Of a stretch of DNA of 64,000 nucleotides, positions 41,248 through 52,337 are shown one piece after another. Every line of letters begins with the position of its first letter. Within the stretch, counting starts at the first letter, position 1. The stretch lies in assembly GCA_025558095.1 (NCBI GenBank), contig JAIVFI010000040.1:412667-476666 (forward strand), in the 5' to 3' direction. The DNA comes from Hyaloraphidium curvatum. Taxonomy: Eukaryota > Monoblepharomycota > Hyaloraphidiomycetes > Hyaloraphidiales > Hyaloraphidiaceae. The notes under the pieces were generated by a model. That model ran no database searches. It was given only the letters and a program-made list of their open reading frames with translations, and was not told the origin of the DNA. The translations under genes were made by a program, and so were the position numbers.

Positions 41248-42399
41248 ATGCCCCCCACGCTCACCGCCGCCGTCCTCGGCGCCAAAGGCTTCCTCGGCTC
41301 CGCGCTCGCCGCGTCAATCCTCGCGGCCGGCCGGCTCTCGGATGCCCGGGGGGGCCCGGCGGACGCGCGGCTGCTCTGCCCCGTCGGGAAGCTCGTCCTG
41401 TTCGACCTCGCGCTGCCCGAGGCGCCGCCGAACCCGCACGGGATCGAGGTCGTCTGCCTCGCCGGGGACATTTCCAATGCAGAAGACGTGAAAACGGCCG
41501 TGGAGGGGGCCGACGCCGTGTTCCATCTCGCGGCGGTCGTCTCGGGGCAGGCGGAAAGAGACTACGCTCTGGGCCGGAAAGTCAACGTGCGGGGCACCGA
41601 GAACGTGTGCGAGGTGCTTTCCGAGGCGGCCAAGGGGGGGAACAAGGCGAGGGTGGTGTTCACTTCCTCGGTGGCAACGTTTTCGGTGGACGACGCGGCG
41701 CTGGCGTCGGAAACCAAGGGTTGGCTGTCGGACGACGCGCCGCAGAGGCCGCTAAACACGTACGTTGCCAATTACGGCCATTTGGGCCGGTTTACAGTGG
41801 GATCTGACGCGTCTCCCGCCCTCTGCCGCAGATACGGCTCCCAAAAGGCCGCCATGGAGCTCCTCCTCACCGACCTCTCCCGCCGCGGCGCGCTCGACGC
41901 CGTCACCGTGCGGCTGCCCACCGTCTCCGTCCGCCCTGGGCTGCCCAACGCGGCGGCGAGCTCCTTCGTCTCGGGGATCGTGCGGGAGCCGCTGACGGGG
42001 AAGAGGGCGCGGTGCCCCGTTCCCAGGGGAGAGATCGAGGAGACGAGGATCTGGATCTGCAGCCCGTCGGCGGCGGTGGAGTGGTTGCGCTGGGCCGCCG
42101 TCGTGGATACCTCGGTCCCGGGTTGGGGAGCCTTCCGCTCGGTCACCCCGCCAGGCATCTCCGCCAGCGTCGCCGAGATGCTGGATGCCGCCGAAGCAGC
42201 CAAGCCGGGCGCCAAAGCGCTGGTGGATTTCGAGCCGGACGACGCGGTGATGGCCATCGTGCGGAGCTGGCCTCCCGGCTTCCACACCGAACGCGGCAAG
42301 GCCCTCGGGTTCGCCCCGATGGAGGGGGGGATCGCGGCGGTGGTGCGGGAGTTCCTGGAGAGCGGGGTCGAGGCGACGCTGCGGGCCAGGGGGGAGTGA
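41248..42399 (+). CDS. NAD-dependent epimerase/dehydratase, D-erythronate dehydrogenase-like
   Basis: Two exons, 41248-41759 and 41832-42399. The 72-bp GTACGT...CGCAG intron keeps the frame open, but removing it creates PLNTYGSQKAAMELLL, which contains the catalytic YxxxK; unspliced reading destroys that motif. The N-terminal dinucleotide motif is GAKGFLGSAL. Then come VFHLAAVVSGQAERD, VNVRGTENV and VFTSSVATF. The block AVTVRLPTVSVRPGLPNAAASSFVSGIVREPL is characteristic of DenD-type enzymes, which oxidise D-erythronate or related sugar acids. The product is 359 residues, cytosolic. Other pathway genes are not nearby. Confidence 0.88.
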   Translation: MPPTLTAAVLGAKGFLGSALAASILAAGRLSDARGGPADARLLCPVGKLVLFDLALPEAPPNPHGIEVVCLAGDISNAEDVKTAVEGADAVFHLAAVVSGQAERDYALGRKVNVRGTENVCEVLSEAAKGGNKARVVFTSSVATFSVDDAALASETKGWLSDDAPQRPLNTYVANYGHLGRFTVGSDASPALCRRYGSQKAAMELLLTDLSRRGALDAVTVRLPTVSVRPGLPNAAASSFVSGIVREPLTGKRARCPVPRGEIEETRIWICSPSAAVEWLRWAAVVDTSVPGWGAFRSVTPPGISASVAEMLDAAEAAKPGAKALVDFEPDDAVMAIVRSWPPGFHTERGKALGFAPMEGGIAAVVREFLESGVEATLRARGE

Positions 42400-42801
42400 T
42401 GAATGGGCGGACGGGGTGACGACGGTGGGGGCGGGGCGGGGCCTGGCGAGGGATAGCTGGCACGGGCTGATCGACAGGAGGACTCCCAGATCCGATGCCA
42501 TCCACGTGCGCGATCGTCCATCCGAGTTCGGGAGAATCCGATCCGCGCGGAAAAGCCCCCCGGGGGAGGGCGGCCAGGGGTCGGCCGTCTCGGCCAGCGC
42601 GGGTCGGCGCGGCCGGCCGAGGGATCCCCGACCGGCGAGGGGACCAAACAGCCCGCGCCCTCCGCCGCGCGCCGCCGGGCACCGGGAGCCGGCGGGCGGC
42701 GTCGGCGCGGCGGCGGGGATTTTCCGCGCAGGCCGAGGGGCCGGAGGACGGAGGAGGAGCGCCGACCTGCCGCCGACACGGCCACCGCCCAACCCGGAGC
42801 G
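42400..42801. other. Intergenic region, no gene seen
   Basis: Upstream region of the first Zn2Cys6 regulator. It is open in several frames because of high GC but has no protein-like motif. Confidence 0.45.
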
Positions 42802-45356
42802 ATGGCGTCGAAGGCGTCCCCGCGGCCGCCGCAGCCGCCCGGCCGCCCGCGGATGGGCTGCTCGTTCTGCTCCAGGCGGAAGCGGTGCGTGGCCAGTCGC
42901 CCCCGACAGCCCCGGGATCCCCTGCTCACCCACCCGGGCCTCCCCTTGAATCAATTACAGGAAATGCACATTCCCCGGCGACGGCGGCCCGTGCGACGAA
43001 TGCTCCGCCCGCGGCATCGAGTGCGTGCAGCCGGACCCCAACGTCGTGGGTGGCCGTACGCCTCCCTCCCCCGACCCCCCGCTGACTCCCGGCCTCCAGT
43101 CCCGCCGGCAGCGCGAGCGACTGGAAAGGATCGAGCAGCAGCGGCAGCTGGCCTCGGTCGTCGAGCAGCGGCGGCGGTCGTCGGCGTCGTCGGCAAACTC
43201 GCCCGCGTCGCCGCCGTCGGCGCAGCTGGCCTCCGCGCCGTCGCGGTCGCCCGCGGCCGGCCACGCGGCCATGTTTCCGCCGTTTGCTCCGTATCCCGGG
43301 TACTCCCCGGCAGGGCCGGGCGGGCCGCCTGCGCCCCAGGGATACCCCTTCCCCGGCGCCCCGGCCTTCCCGCCCTTCTACAACCCCCCGCTGGGACCGG
43401 CCGGACACCACCAGTACTTTCCCCAACCCTCGCCGCCCTTCCTTCCCTCGCCATCGCAGCCCCAGCCGTGGAATCCCGAACCCCCTGCCTTCTCCCGGCC
43501 GTTCCACTACCCCTCCCCCGCCCCCGGCTACCCTCCCCAGCAGAGCCAGCAGCAGGCGTTCCCCCCGCCACTTCCTGCCGGCCGCCCGCCGCAGCAGGAT
43601 GCCACGTCGCTGGCGCAGGCCGTGTACGGGTTCGCGCCGAGGAACGAGGACGGGAGGGGGAAGATGGGGCTGGCGCTGATGATTGGCGGCGAGGACGCGC
43701 CGCCTCCCGGTACGTCTCCGGCAGCGCGCACGCGACCGATCGCCGCTGATCCGGATTGCTCCCCCCCCCTTTCCTCCCCAGACCTGATCGAACCCGCGCT
43801 CGAGGCCTTCTGGCACCACACCCACTCGTGGGGCCCCATCGTGCACCGCGCCACCTTCACCGCCGCGCTCGCCCGCCCCTGCCCCGTGTACCGCCGGCGC
43901 CCGCTCGCGCTGCTGCACGCGATGGCGGCCCACGGCGTGCGCGAGGCGGCCGCGGTGCCGGAGCTGGACAGGGAGCGGTGGGCGCGGTGGCATGCCGACC
44001 GGGCCGCGGGGGAGCTGGACGCGCACTTTGCCGGGACCGGATCGGGGGCGACGCCGCTCGAGGTGGTGCAGGCCACGCTGATCCTGGTCATGTTCAGGGT
44101 GGCGGGCGGGGATGCCGAGGCCGGGCTGGGGATCCTGTGGCGCGCCGCGTCGACCGTGCGCGGCATGTGCTTCCACCCCGGCGGGGCATGGAAGCCCGCC
44201 GATCCGTCGCTCCCCCCGCACGTGGGCTGGGCCGAGGAGGAGATGCGCGCGCGCGCGCTGCTGGGCTACTTCTCCTCGGACGTGACCTTTTCGTACCACG
44301 CGCGGCGGACCCCCGCATTGGACTACCGCGCCGTGGCCTTCAGGATGCCGTGCCACCAGGCCTACTTCGACGCCTCCGACCCCGAAGCCGCCTTCGCGCT
44401 GCTACCCCCGGGGGGGATGCCCGAGTTCCGCGTGGGCCCGCTGGTCGACGGCCCGCCCGAGGCGCGCAGGGCGGTGCTCGAGGCCAGCGTCGGCCGGGCG
44501 TTCGAGGGCGGCGCGACGTGGCAGGCGCTCTCGGCCGTGGCGTCGTCGATGCGGCTCGCGAGGGTGGAGCTGCGCGCGCTGCAGGAGGCGGCGGGGATCG
44601 ACGTCTACGCGCTGGCGGCCAAACACGGGTCCGAGTCCCCCGAGGCGCTGGACGCATCCGAGGAAGCCTACCTCCGCGGGACCGCGGCGCTCGACGACAT
44701 CGTTGCCGGTGTGAACGCTCTCCTCCCGCCCGAGCTCCGGGGGGTGGCCGACGGCGACGCCCGCCCGCTGTACGCCCACGCCGCGCGCGCCCTGGGGGCC
44801 CGCGAGCACGCCGGCGGCGCGCTCATCTCGCTCGTCTCGCTGCACACGGCCCGCGTGCAGTCCTGGATCGGGCCCGAGGTCGCCTCCACCGCCCGCTTCG
44901 GGACCGACCTCCCGTTCGCCTCCTCCCCGCGCTTCCTCGCGGTGCTGGAATCCTCCCTCCTCGTCGCCCGCTTGCTCGCCACCGCGCTGGATGCCGACCC
45001 GGACCTGACGGGCGTCCATTTCGCCGCCCTCCCCGGGGTGCTCGCCGCCGGCGCCGTTGCCATCGCCGCGTGGCGGATGCACGCCGGCTTGGGCGCGGGC
45101 GAGGGGTACGAGTGGGATGCGAGCGCGGTCGGGAGGTTCCTCGAGGTGCTGGGGCGGAGGTACAGGCCGTACGGTGGGTTCGGTGGGTCTGCCTCCTGCG
45201 AGGTGCCGGGAAGGGCTGACGGTCGTGCGGGCGGCAGGGACGCAGTTCTGCAAAGAGTTCAGGAGGATGCTGGAGGATGCGGGGATGGGGGAGCAGATGC
45301 CCGGGGAGGGAGGGTCGGGGGCAAAGGCGGTGAGGCAGGCTTCGGCCGTGGAATAG
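42802..45356 (+). CDS. Zn2Cys6 fungal transcription factor (copy 1 of a tandem pair)
   Basis: Exons 42802-42884, 42961-43709, 43782-45173 and 45238-45356 agree in phase (780 residues). The binuclear zinc cluster is completed by the first join: CSFCSRRKRKC, GPCDEC, GIEC (C-x2-C-x6-C...C-x2-C-x6-C). A short coiled coil (RRQRERLERIEQQRQLA) follows, then 230 residues of Pro/Gln/Tyr-rich linker, a likely activation region. The fungal middle homology region begins ALEAFWHHTHSWGPIVHRATF and includes LALLHAMAAHG and LGILWRAASTVRGMCF. The last exon gives GTQFCKEFRRMLEDAG. It acts in the nucleus; targets are unknown. The third intron (45174-45237) sits at the same RYRPxG|GTQF position as in the next gene, so the two are paralogues. 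Confidence 0.9.
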
Positions 45357-45755
45357 GCCGGGGGATCGAGGGATCGGGAGCGGGGAACGGGCATGCCTGG
45401 AGAAGATCGCAAGGTTCGGTTTGTAGTCTCGAAACGATGCGGATCCGTGCTCTATTTGTTCGTCCCCAAAGCGGGGAGCGGTCTCTGAAATGGATCTGTC
45501 TGGCGAGAACGTGCATCGAATCCAAACCGAGGCAGCGGGATCGTGTAGCGGAGGTGTCCCTGGACATTTACCGCTGAGTATGAAAACCCGAAAATGCGAG
45601 AGACCGGTACGCGAGGGTCGATTTGGAGGGGCGGTCCCGATTGGGTTCGGCGTTGCGGTCCCGACCCTGGCAACAAAAAAAGAGCAAGGGCCGCTTCGAA
45701 GAACCCGTATCCACCCTCCCAACGACCTCCGAGCGTCCCACTGCGGCCGCCCGCG
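45357..45755. other. Intergenic region between the two Zn2Cys6 genes
   Basis: The frame used by the downstream zinc cluster is open from 45490. The spliced start at 45756 gives a better N-terminus, so I treat this as 5' flank. Confidence 0.4.
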
Positions 45756-48096
45756 ATGCCGGTGCAGTTCGAGCTCGCCGGCGCGGCGTGGGGGCTGGCC
45801 CCCGCCGCGCTGCACGGCGGCGCGCGCGAGGCCCCGAAGCGGCAGAGCGTGCCTCCTCTGCGCCCAGCGGAAATCGAAATGCGTGTGGCCGTCCGACGAC
45901 GCGTTGGCGTGCGAACGCTGCGAGGACAAGGGGCTCGTGTGCGAGCAGCCGCCGCCCGATCTGGTTGGTGCCTTCCTGTTCGCCGGTCTGAGCGTGTGGC
46001 AAACCTCGGGCCCTGCAGAGCCGACGCCAGAGAGAGCGGATCGAGAAGGAACGGAAGTTGCGGCTGGCGAGGCTGCAGCGGGGTCCGCGGGCCCGCCGCG
46101 ATGCCCTGTCGTACTCGCCCCCGCGGGCCGTGGCGTCCGAGGCCCGGAGCACACACTTCCTCAAGGCCTCCCTGAACTTGCAATGGGACGCCTTGGCCTT
46201 CGATTCCGCGCCGGCCACCGTCTCGCCCGCCGCGCTGAGCCCGTTCGGTGCCCAGCTTGCCGCCGGCCTGCCCTCTCCCCCGATCCTCGCCGCCCCGCTG
46301 GTGCGCCCCGCAGCACCTCTTTCCGCCGGAGACGCCGGATCCCACTCGGACCACCTGCTCACAGCCCTCGCCGCGTACTGGGCCTACAAGAACCCCACCG
46401 CCGCGCAGATCCACCGCCGCACGTTCGAGGAGGCATTCCTCCTTACGCGCTGCCCGCTGTACGGCCGCAAGCCCGTCGCTCTGCTCTACGCCCTCGCTGC
46501 CAACGGCATGCTGCACGCCGACGTGCCGGGCCTCCCCGATCGCGACCGGCGCCGCGCGGGGATCTGGTTTGCGGAGAGGGCAAAGGACGCGCTGCTGGCG
46601 GGCTTCTTCGGTTCGCCCGCGGATGGCAGGGACAAGATGGGCGGGCTCGAGGCGATCCAGACCATCCTGCAGATATTCATGTTCACGGTGTCTGCGGGCA
46701 AGGGCAACGCCGCGCTGCCGCTGCTGCAGAGGGTCGCGGCCGTCATCAAGGACCTCTGCTGGGACGAGGCGCGCGGCCAGTTTCGGGGAGCGGGCGAGCT
46801 CCCCGCCACCCCGACCGACTGGCTGCTCGACGAGATGCGGATGCGCTCATGGATCTTTTACTTTACCGTCGATTGGTGAGTCTGCACTGCTCTTCGGGGA
46901 ACGGAGCCTGACCATCCGCTCTTCCAAGCACGTTTGCCTACATTACCAACCGCGACACGCTGCTCGACTACGAGCATTACCAGTTCCGCGTCCCGTACTC
47001 CGAGTACGCGTTCGACAGCAGGTCCTCCGACGTGGCATACGACCTCGTATTCCGCCGCAACGACCCCGCCGAGTACGGTGCAGTGGTCGACCTGCTGCCG
47101 CTCATGTGGGAACCCTGCGACGAGACCCGCGCCGACATGCTCCGCGAGTTCGTGGCCCCCATCTTCCAGCGCAAGCGCAGCATCAACGCCTTCCTGCTCC
47201 TCTCCGTCCTGATGCGGTGGTCGCGGATCCGCCTGCGGAGCTTCGCCTCGTCCCACGGAATCGTCCCCTTCCTCCTGGCCTCCAAGATCGGGCTCGGGCA
47301 GCCCCTCACGGACGAGGAGGCAGAGTACCGCGGCATGGCGGACTGCTTCCCCCGCTTCCTCGCCGACCTCCGCGCCGCCCTGCCCGCTGATCTGGGCCCC
47401 TCGTTCTTCAACGGCGACCCCGCGGTGCTCTTCTCGCACGCCCCGCACTACTTTGGCGACCCCTCCCTCGCGCACTGCCCCCTCCTTGCCGCATGCGCGA
47501 TGCACTCGGCCGTCCTCGAGAACTGGTGCGACGACGACATCGCCACCACCGGCGTCTTCCGCTCCCCCGCCGGCATCCCCTCCGCCCTCCCCGGATTCCT
47601 CGCCTCCCCCGCCTTCGCCGACTCCCTCGAAGCCGCCATCGTCATCTCCCGCCTCGTGGCGGGACAGCTGGCCGCCGAGCCGGGGCTGCGGTACAACCAC
47701 GTGGCGACAATGTTCGGGACGCTGCGGGCCGGGGGGCTGCATCTGGCGTCGTGGAAGCTGTATGCGCGCGGCGGGGGGCGGGAGGAGCTGCGGGAGGGGC
47801 TGGTGGCGGACGTGCGGGCGGTGGCGAGGTGGATGGACGTCATGGCGGAGAGGTACAGGCCGATCGGTGCGTCCGCCCGGCAGCTGGCGGCAACCGGATA
47901 CACGATGCTGACCCGCGGATCGATCGCAGGCACCCAGTTTGCCGACATCTTCCGGCGCCTCGTGCGCGACGCCGGGATTGGCCGGCCCGGACCGGCGCGG
48001 GAAGGGAGCCGCTTCGTGGTGCAGGCGGACGTGATGGACGCGCTGCGGTTCCGGAGGGCCGTCTCGGGAGCCGATGGAGAGGACGAAGAGCAGTAA
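45756..48096 (+). CDS. Zn2Cys6 fungal transcription factor (copy 2 of a tandem pair)
   Basis: Exons 45756-45787, 45846-45963, 46019-46875, 46929-47866 and 47930-48096 agree in phase (703 residues). The first join (phase 2) turns MPVQFELAGAA into ACLLCAQRKSKC, followed by ACERC and GLVC, a complete Zn2Cys6 cluster. A basic coiled coil follows (RQRERIEKERKLRLARLQ). The middle homology region starts HLLTALAAYWAYKNPTAAQIHRRTF and includes PVALLYALAANGML. The C-terminal part carries RYRPIG|GTQFADIFRRLV. The last intron (63 bp) is a multiple of three and has no stop. Its 3' part (from 47507) is duplicated just downstream. Nuclear regulator, targets unknown; the neighbouring aminotransferase is a candidate target by position only. 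Confidence 0.88.
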
Positions 48097-49705
48097 ATCC
48101 CGTGCGTTGTCGATCCGGATTCGCGGCTCGCTCGGCGGAAGCGCGCTCGGAACTCCCAGCCGGCACCGGTTTCTGTAAATGATGCTACACAGTTGTCTTA
48201 ATTGTTTCCATCGTACTACCCGGGAGAAGCATGCCAGCTCGCATGATGGCCGGCGCGTGTGTTTGGCGACGCTCCAGGTGGCGGCGAAGATCGAGCTGAG
48301 TCACACTCGACCCAACTTCCGGGCCCCGAAGCAGCAGCCCATTCGCCTTCAGCTCCGTGAGGAGCATTAGACTGCGATGCTATCCGCGATGCGCTCCTCG
48401 CCGGCGGGCATCGCGCCCGCCCTGGCCCGCGCCGCCCGCTGCCAACCTCCCTCCCTCCCGCGGCCGCCCGCCCACGCGCGGGCCGCCACCCGGCACGCCG
48501 GCAGCTCCGCCGGCCGCATCGGCCCGCTCTCCCGCACCCTCATCGCGCAGGAGGACCGCTTCGGCAGCCACAACTACGCGCCCCTCCCCGTCGTCTTCTC
48601 GCGCGGCCGTCCTCGAGAACTGGTGCGACGACGACATCGCCACCACCGGCGTCTTCCGCTCCCCCGCCGGCATCCCCTCCGCCCTCCCCGGATTCCTCGC
48701 CTCCCCCGCCTTCGCCGACTCCCTCGAAGCCGCCATCGTCATCTCCCGCCTCGTGGCGGGACAGCTGGCCGCCGAGCCGGGGCTGCGGTACAACCACGTG
48801 GCGACAATGTTCGGGACGCTGCGGGCCGGGGGGCTGCATCTGGCGTCGTGGAAGCTGTATGCGCGCGGCGGGGGGCGGGAGGAGCTGCGGGAGGGGCTGG
48901 TGGCGGACGTGCGGGCGGTGGCGAGGTGGATGGACGTCATGGCGGAGAGGTACAGGCCGATCGGTGCGTCCGCCCGGCAGCTGGCGGCAACCGGATACAC
49001 GATGCTGACCCGCGGATCGATCGCAGGCACCCATTTTGCCGACATCTTCCGGCGCCTCGTGCGCGACGCCGGGATTGGCCGGCCCGGACCGGCGCGGGAA
49101 GGGAGCCGCTTCGTGGTGCAGGCGGACGTGATGGACGCGCTGCGGTTCCGGAGGGCCGTCTCGGGAGCCGATGGAGAGGACGAAGAGCAGTAAATCCCGT
49201 GCGTTGTCGATCCGGATTCGCGGCTCGCTCGGCGGAAGCGCGCTCGGAACTCCCAGCCGGCACCGGTTTCTGTAAATGATGCTACACAGTTGTCTTAATT
49301 GTTTCCATCGTACTACCCGGGAGAAGCATGCCAGCTCGCATGATGGCCGGCGCGTGTGTTTGGCGACGCTCCAGGTGGCGGCGAAGATCGAGCTGAGTCA
49401 CACTCGACCCAACTTCCGGGCCCCGAAGCAGCAGCCCATTCGCCTTCAGCTCCGTGAGGAGCATTAGACTGCGATGCTATCCGCGATGCGCTCCTCGCCG
49501 GCGGGCATCGCGCCCGCCCTGGCCCGCGCCGCCCGCTGCCAACCTCCCTCCCTCCCGCGGCCGCCCGCCCACGCGCGGGCCGCCACCCGGCACGCCGGCA
49601 GCTCCGCCGGCCGCATCGGCCCGCTCTCCCGCACCCTCATCGCGCAGGAGGACCGCTTCGGCAGCCACAACTACGCGCCCCTCCCCGTCGTCTTCTCGCG
49701 CGGCC
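47507..49705 (+). repeat. 1,097-bp recent tandem duplication
   Basis: Units 47507-48603 and 48604-49700 are near-identical; the only difference I noticed is CAG (47936-47938) versus CAT (49033-49035). The 5-bp sequence CGGCC occurs at 47507-47511, 48604-48608 and 49701-49705, marking the breakpoints. Each unit holds the 3' end of the Zn2Cys6 gene, the 280-bp intergenic region and the first 227 bp of the aminotransferase reading frame. Confidence 0.97.
48377..49193 (+). pseudogene. Chimera: ornithine aminotransferase 5' end fused to Zn2Cys6 gene 3' end
   Basis: Created by the tandem duplication. The aminotransferase promoter, ATG (48377) and leader up to PLPVVFSRG run directly into the regulator's C-terminal coding sequence at 48604. 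The fusion is out of frame: translation from 48377 gives the leader followed by an Arg/His-rich missense tail ending near 49279. The regulator frame (VLENWCDDDIATTG...) is open through the join but has no ATG of its own. It is therefore probably non-functional, though it may be transcribed from the duplicated promoter. Confidence 0.9.
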
Positions 49706-51010
49706 AGGGCACGCGCGTGTGGGACGCCGACGGCAACGAGTACATCGACTGCCTCAGCGCGTACTCGGCCGTGAACCAGGGGCACTGCCACCCGCGCCTG
49801 GTGCGCAAGATGGCGGAGCAGGCGGGAAGGCTCACGCTGTCGTCCCGCGCGTTCTGCTCGGACCAGCTGGGCCCGTACGCCGAGTTCATAACAAAGATGT
49901 TCGGCTACGACCGCGTGCTGCCGATGAACACCGGTGTGGAGGGCGGGGAGACGGCGGTGAAGCTGGCCAGGAGGTGGGGGTACGACGTCAAGGGGGTGCC
50001 CAAGGACAAGGCCGTCGTGCTGTTTGCCACGGGCAACTTCTGGGGGCGGACGCTGGCGGCGTGCTCCACATCGGACGATCCGGATTGCTACGGTGGGCCG
50101 TCCCTGTCGCGAGCGCGGTCGACGGCTCTGACGATCCGGGGCTCGGATCAGGCGGCTTCGGGCCGTTCCTCCCCGGCATGGGCAAGGTCACCTACAACGA
50201 CGTTTCGTCCCTCCGCGCCGCCCTCGAATCCGACCCCAACATCGTCGCCTACTTCGTCGAGCCCGTCCAGGGCGAAGCCGGCGTCGTCGTCCCCGACCCG
50301 GGCTACCTCGCCGCCTGCGCCGAGCTCTGCAGGAAGCACAACGTGCTGCTGATCTGCGACGAGGTGCAGAGCGGGCTGTGCAGGACGGGGCGCATGCTGG
50401 CGAGCGACCACGAGGGGGTCAGGCCGGACGTGCTGATTTTGGGGAAGGCGCTGTCGGGGGGTATGATGCCGGTGTCGGCGGTGCTGGCGGACGACGAGGT
50501 GATGCTGACCATCAAGCCGGGGCAGCACGGGTCGACCTACGGTAAGCTGCGGCGGGGCGCGTGCTGGAGATGCTGCTAACAGGCAGGTGGGCAGGTGGCA
50601 ACCCGCTCGCGTGCGCCGTCGCGACCGAGGCGCTCCAGATCCTCGTGGACGAGAAGCTCGACGTCGCCGCGGACCTCCGCGGCGCGCAGTTCCGCGCCGG
50701 CCTGCACGCCGCCGTCTCCCGCCACCCCACAATCCTCGAGCTCGCCCGCGGCAAGGGCCTGCTCAACGCGATCGTCGTCCGCGACGACGCCGCCGACCGC
50801 AGCGGGCGGAGGATCACCGCCTGGGACGTGTGCATCGCGCTCAAGGACGCCGCGGGGTACGGCGCGCCGAGGGGGGTGCTGGCCAAGCCGACGCACGGCA
50901 AGGTGATCAGGCTGGCGCCGCCGCTGGTGGTGACCGAGGAGGAGGTGGCGGAGCTGCTGGGGACGCTGGATGCCGTGCTGGGGGGCTTGCACGAGGGGAA
51001 AAGGACATGA
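49474..51010 (+). CDS. OAT: Ornithine aminotransferase
   Basis: Exons 49474-50092, 50152-50541 and 50595-51010 (both joins phase 1) give 474 residues. The Arg/Ala-rich leader ([22 protein letters not shown]) looks like a mitochondrial presequence, unlike cytosolic yeast Car2. Family motifs are [41 protein letters not shown], spliced [40 protein letters not shown], the PLP Lys in [24 protein letters not shown] (splice-completed) and [11 protein letters not shown]. It converts ornithine and 2-oxoglutarate to glutamate-5-semialdehyde and glutamate. Its first 227 bp and promoter are also present in the upstream duplicated unit, so this copy retains its own upstream region. Confidence 0.95.
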
Positions 51011-51230
51011 GGGCCGGCATCGCCGAACATGTAAATAGCTGGCGAGCCTCTGAGTAGCCTGCTTCGTCCGGGACCCGAAACTCACTCTGCCGATTGATCG
51101 GACGAGCGCGTTGAGTCAATGCTCGGAGGGCCGGACGTGAGTAATCGCCGCACAGCCTCCCTCGTCACTCCACGAATCCCACCCCGCAAGCGGCCTTTCC
51201 GGCGCTTCTCCCACCGCCAATCAAAGCAAA

Positions 51231-52337
51231 ATGACCTCCGCGGAACCCGCACCCGCCCCGCCCGCCCCCGCCGGCCGCGGCCTCTTCGGCAGCCTGCTCG
51301 GCACCTTTGCCGCGCTGCAGATGCTCCCCCCCGGCGTCGCCGACCTGCTGCAGCTCGACGCCAAACCCGCCGAGACCAAGCCCGCGAGCGCGGCGGCGGT
51401 CCGTCTGCAGGCGGCGGCGGCCAAGGCGCGGGCCGCCAAGGCCGCCGAGGCGGATGCTGCGGAGGAGGCCGAAGTTGCCAAGGCCGGGGATCCCGAAACC
51501 AAAGAGGCCTCCGAGCCGGCTCCCCTGACCGCCCCGGCTCCCCTGCCCGCCGGAGACGGCGAGGCCGCCGCGCTGCGCGCCGAGCTCGAGCTTGCCAGGG
51601 CCGACCTGCACCGCGTCCGCGTTGCCCGCGAATCCTTGCGCATGCAGTTCGACCTGGACCACGAAGCATTGCTCGCGGAGCGCGATTCGCTCGCTGCCGC
51701 CCTGCAGGAAGCGCAGGTGGAGAGGGGGATGATGGAGGCGGAGATGGAGGCGCTCAGGGCGCAGCTGGAGGAAGCGCAGGGCAGGGAGGGCGTCAGCATG
51801 GAGGAGCACGGGCGCGTCGTGGCGGAGCTGCAGGCCAGGGAGGAAGCCGACGCGCAGAGGGACGCCGCGCTCGCGGGCGTCAACGGGATCCTGGCCAGGT
51901 GGGGCATCCCGCGATGACGACGCCGATTGGCGCTGATGGGGTCGTTTCCGACCAGTTGGGCCGAATTGGTGCACGGGATCGACGCCCGGATCGCACCCTA
52001 CGCCAGCGGCACCATCACCTCCATCTCCGAACGCCCCCCTTCCCCACCCTCGCCCTCGCTGGGGCTGCTCAAGTCCTTCCGCAAGTCCAAGCGCGCGCCG
52101 GCTTCCCCGACCGCCGCGACAGGCCCCGCCAAGGACGACGCCGACTGCGCCCTGTCCACCTCGACCTCCGGCTCGGCCGACGACGAGGAGGGCAAGCCGC
52201 TCCCCGGCGTCGGTGCGGCGTGGGAGCTGCTTCCCGCCGCCGAGGCGCTGGCGAGGGGGCTGAGGGAGCTGGAGGAGCGGAGCATGAAGGTGCCGTACGG
52301 GCACGTGCTGGCGCTCGGCAAGGTGGGCGGGCATTGA
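51231..52337 (+). CDS. Coiled-coil protein of unknown function
   Basis: Exons 51231-51898 and 51956-52337 join in phase 2 (57-bp GTGGGG...GACCAG intron), giving 349 residues. The first 40 residues are Pro/Ala-rich with a hydrophobic patch (LFGSLLGTFAALQMLPPGVADLLQL). Residues about 55-90 are an Ala/Lys/Glu helix. A long coiled coil runs from about 110 to 215 (AALRAELELARADLHRVR, LLAERDSLAAALQEAQVE, MEAEMEALRAQLEEAQ). The join yields NGILASWAELVHGIDARI. The C-terminal exon has a Ser/Pro-rich basic segment (LLKSFRKSKRAP) and a final helix. No known family. It is probably a scaffold or trafficking component, by composition only. Confidence 0.75.

Noticed and set aside
29953-42399. Secondary-metabolite gene cluster
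   Set aside because: Several oxidative or hydrolytic enzymes are adjacent, but there is no polyketide synthase, peptide synthetase, terpene synthase or dedicated transporter.
48377-49279. Functional second ornithine aminotransferase
   Set aside because: Only the first 227 bp of that gene are present before the sequence switches, out of frame, to the regulator's 3' end.
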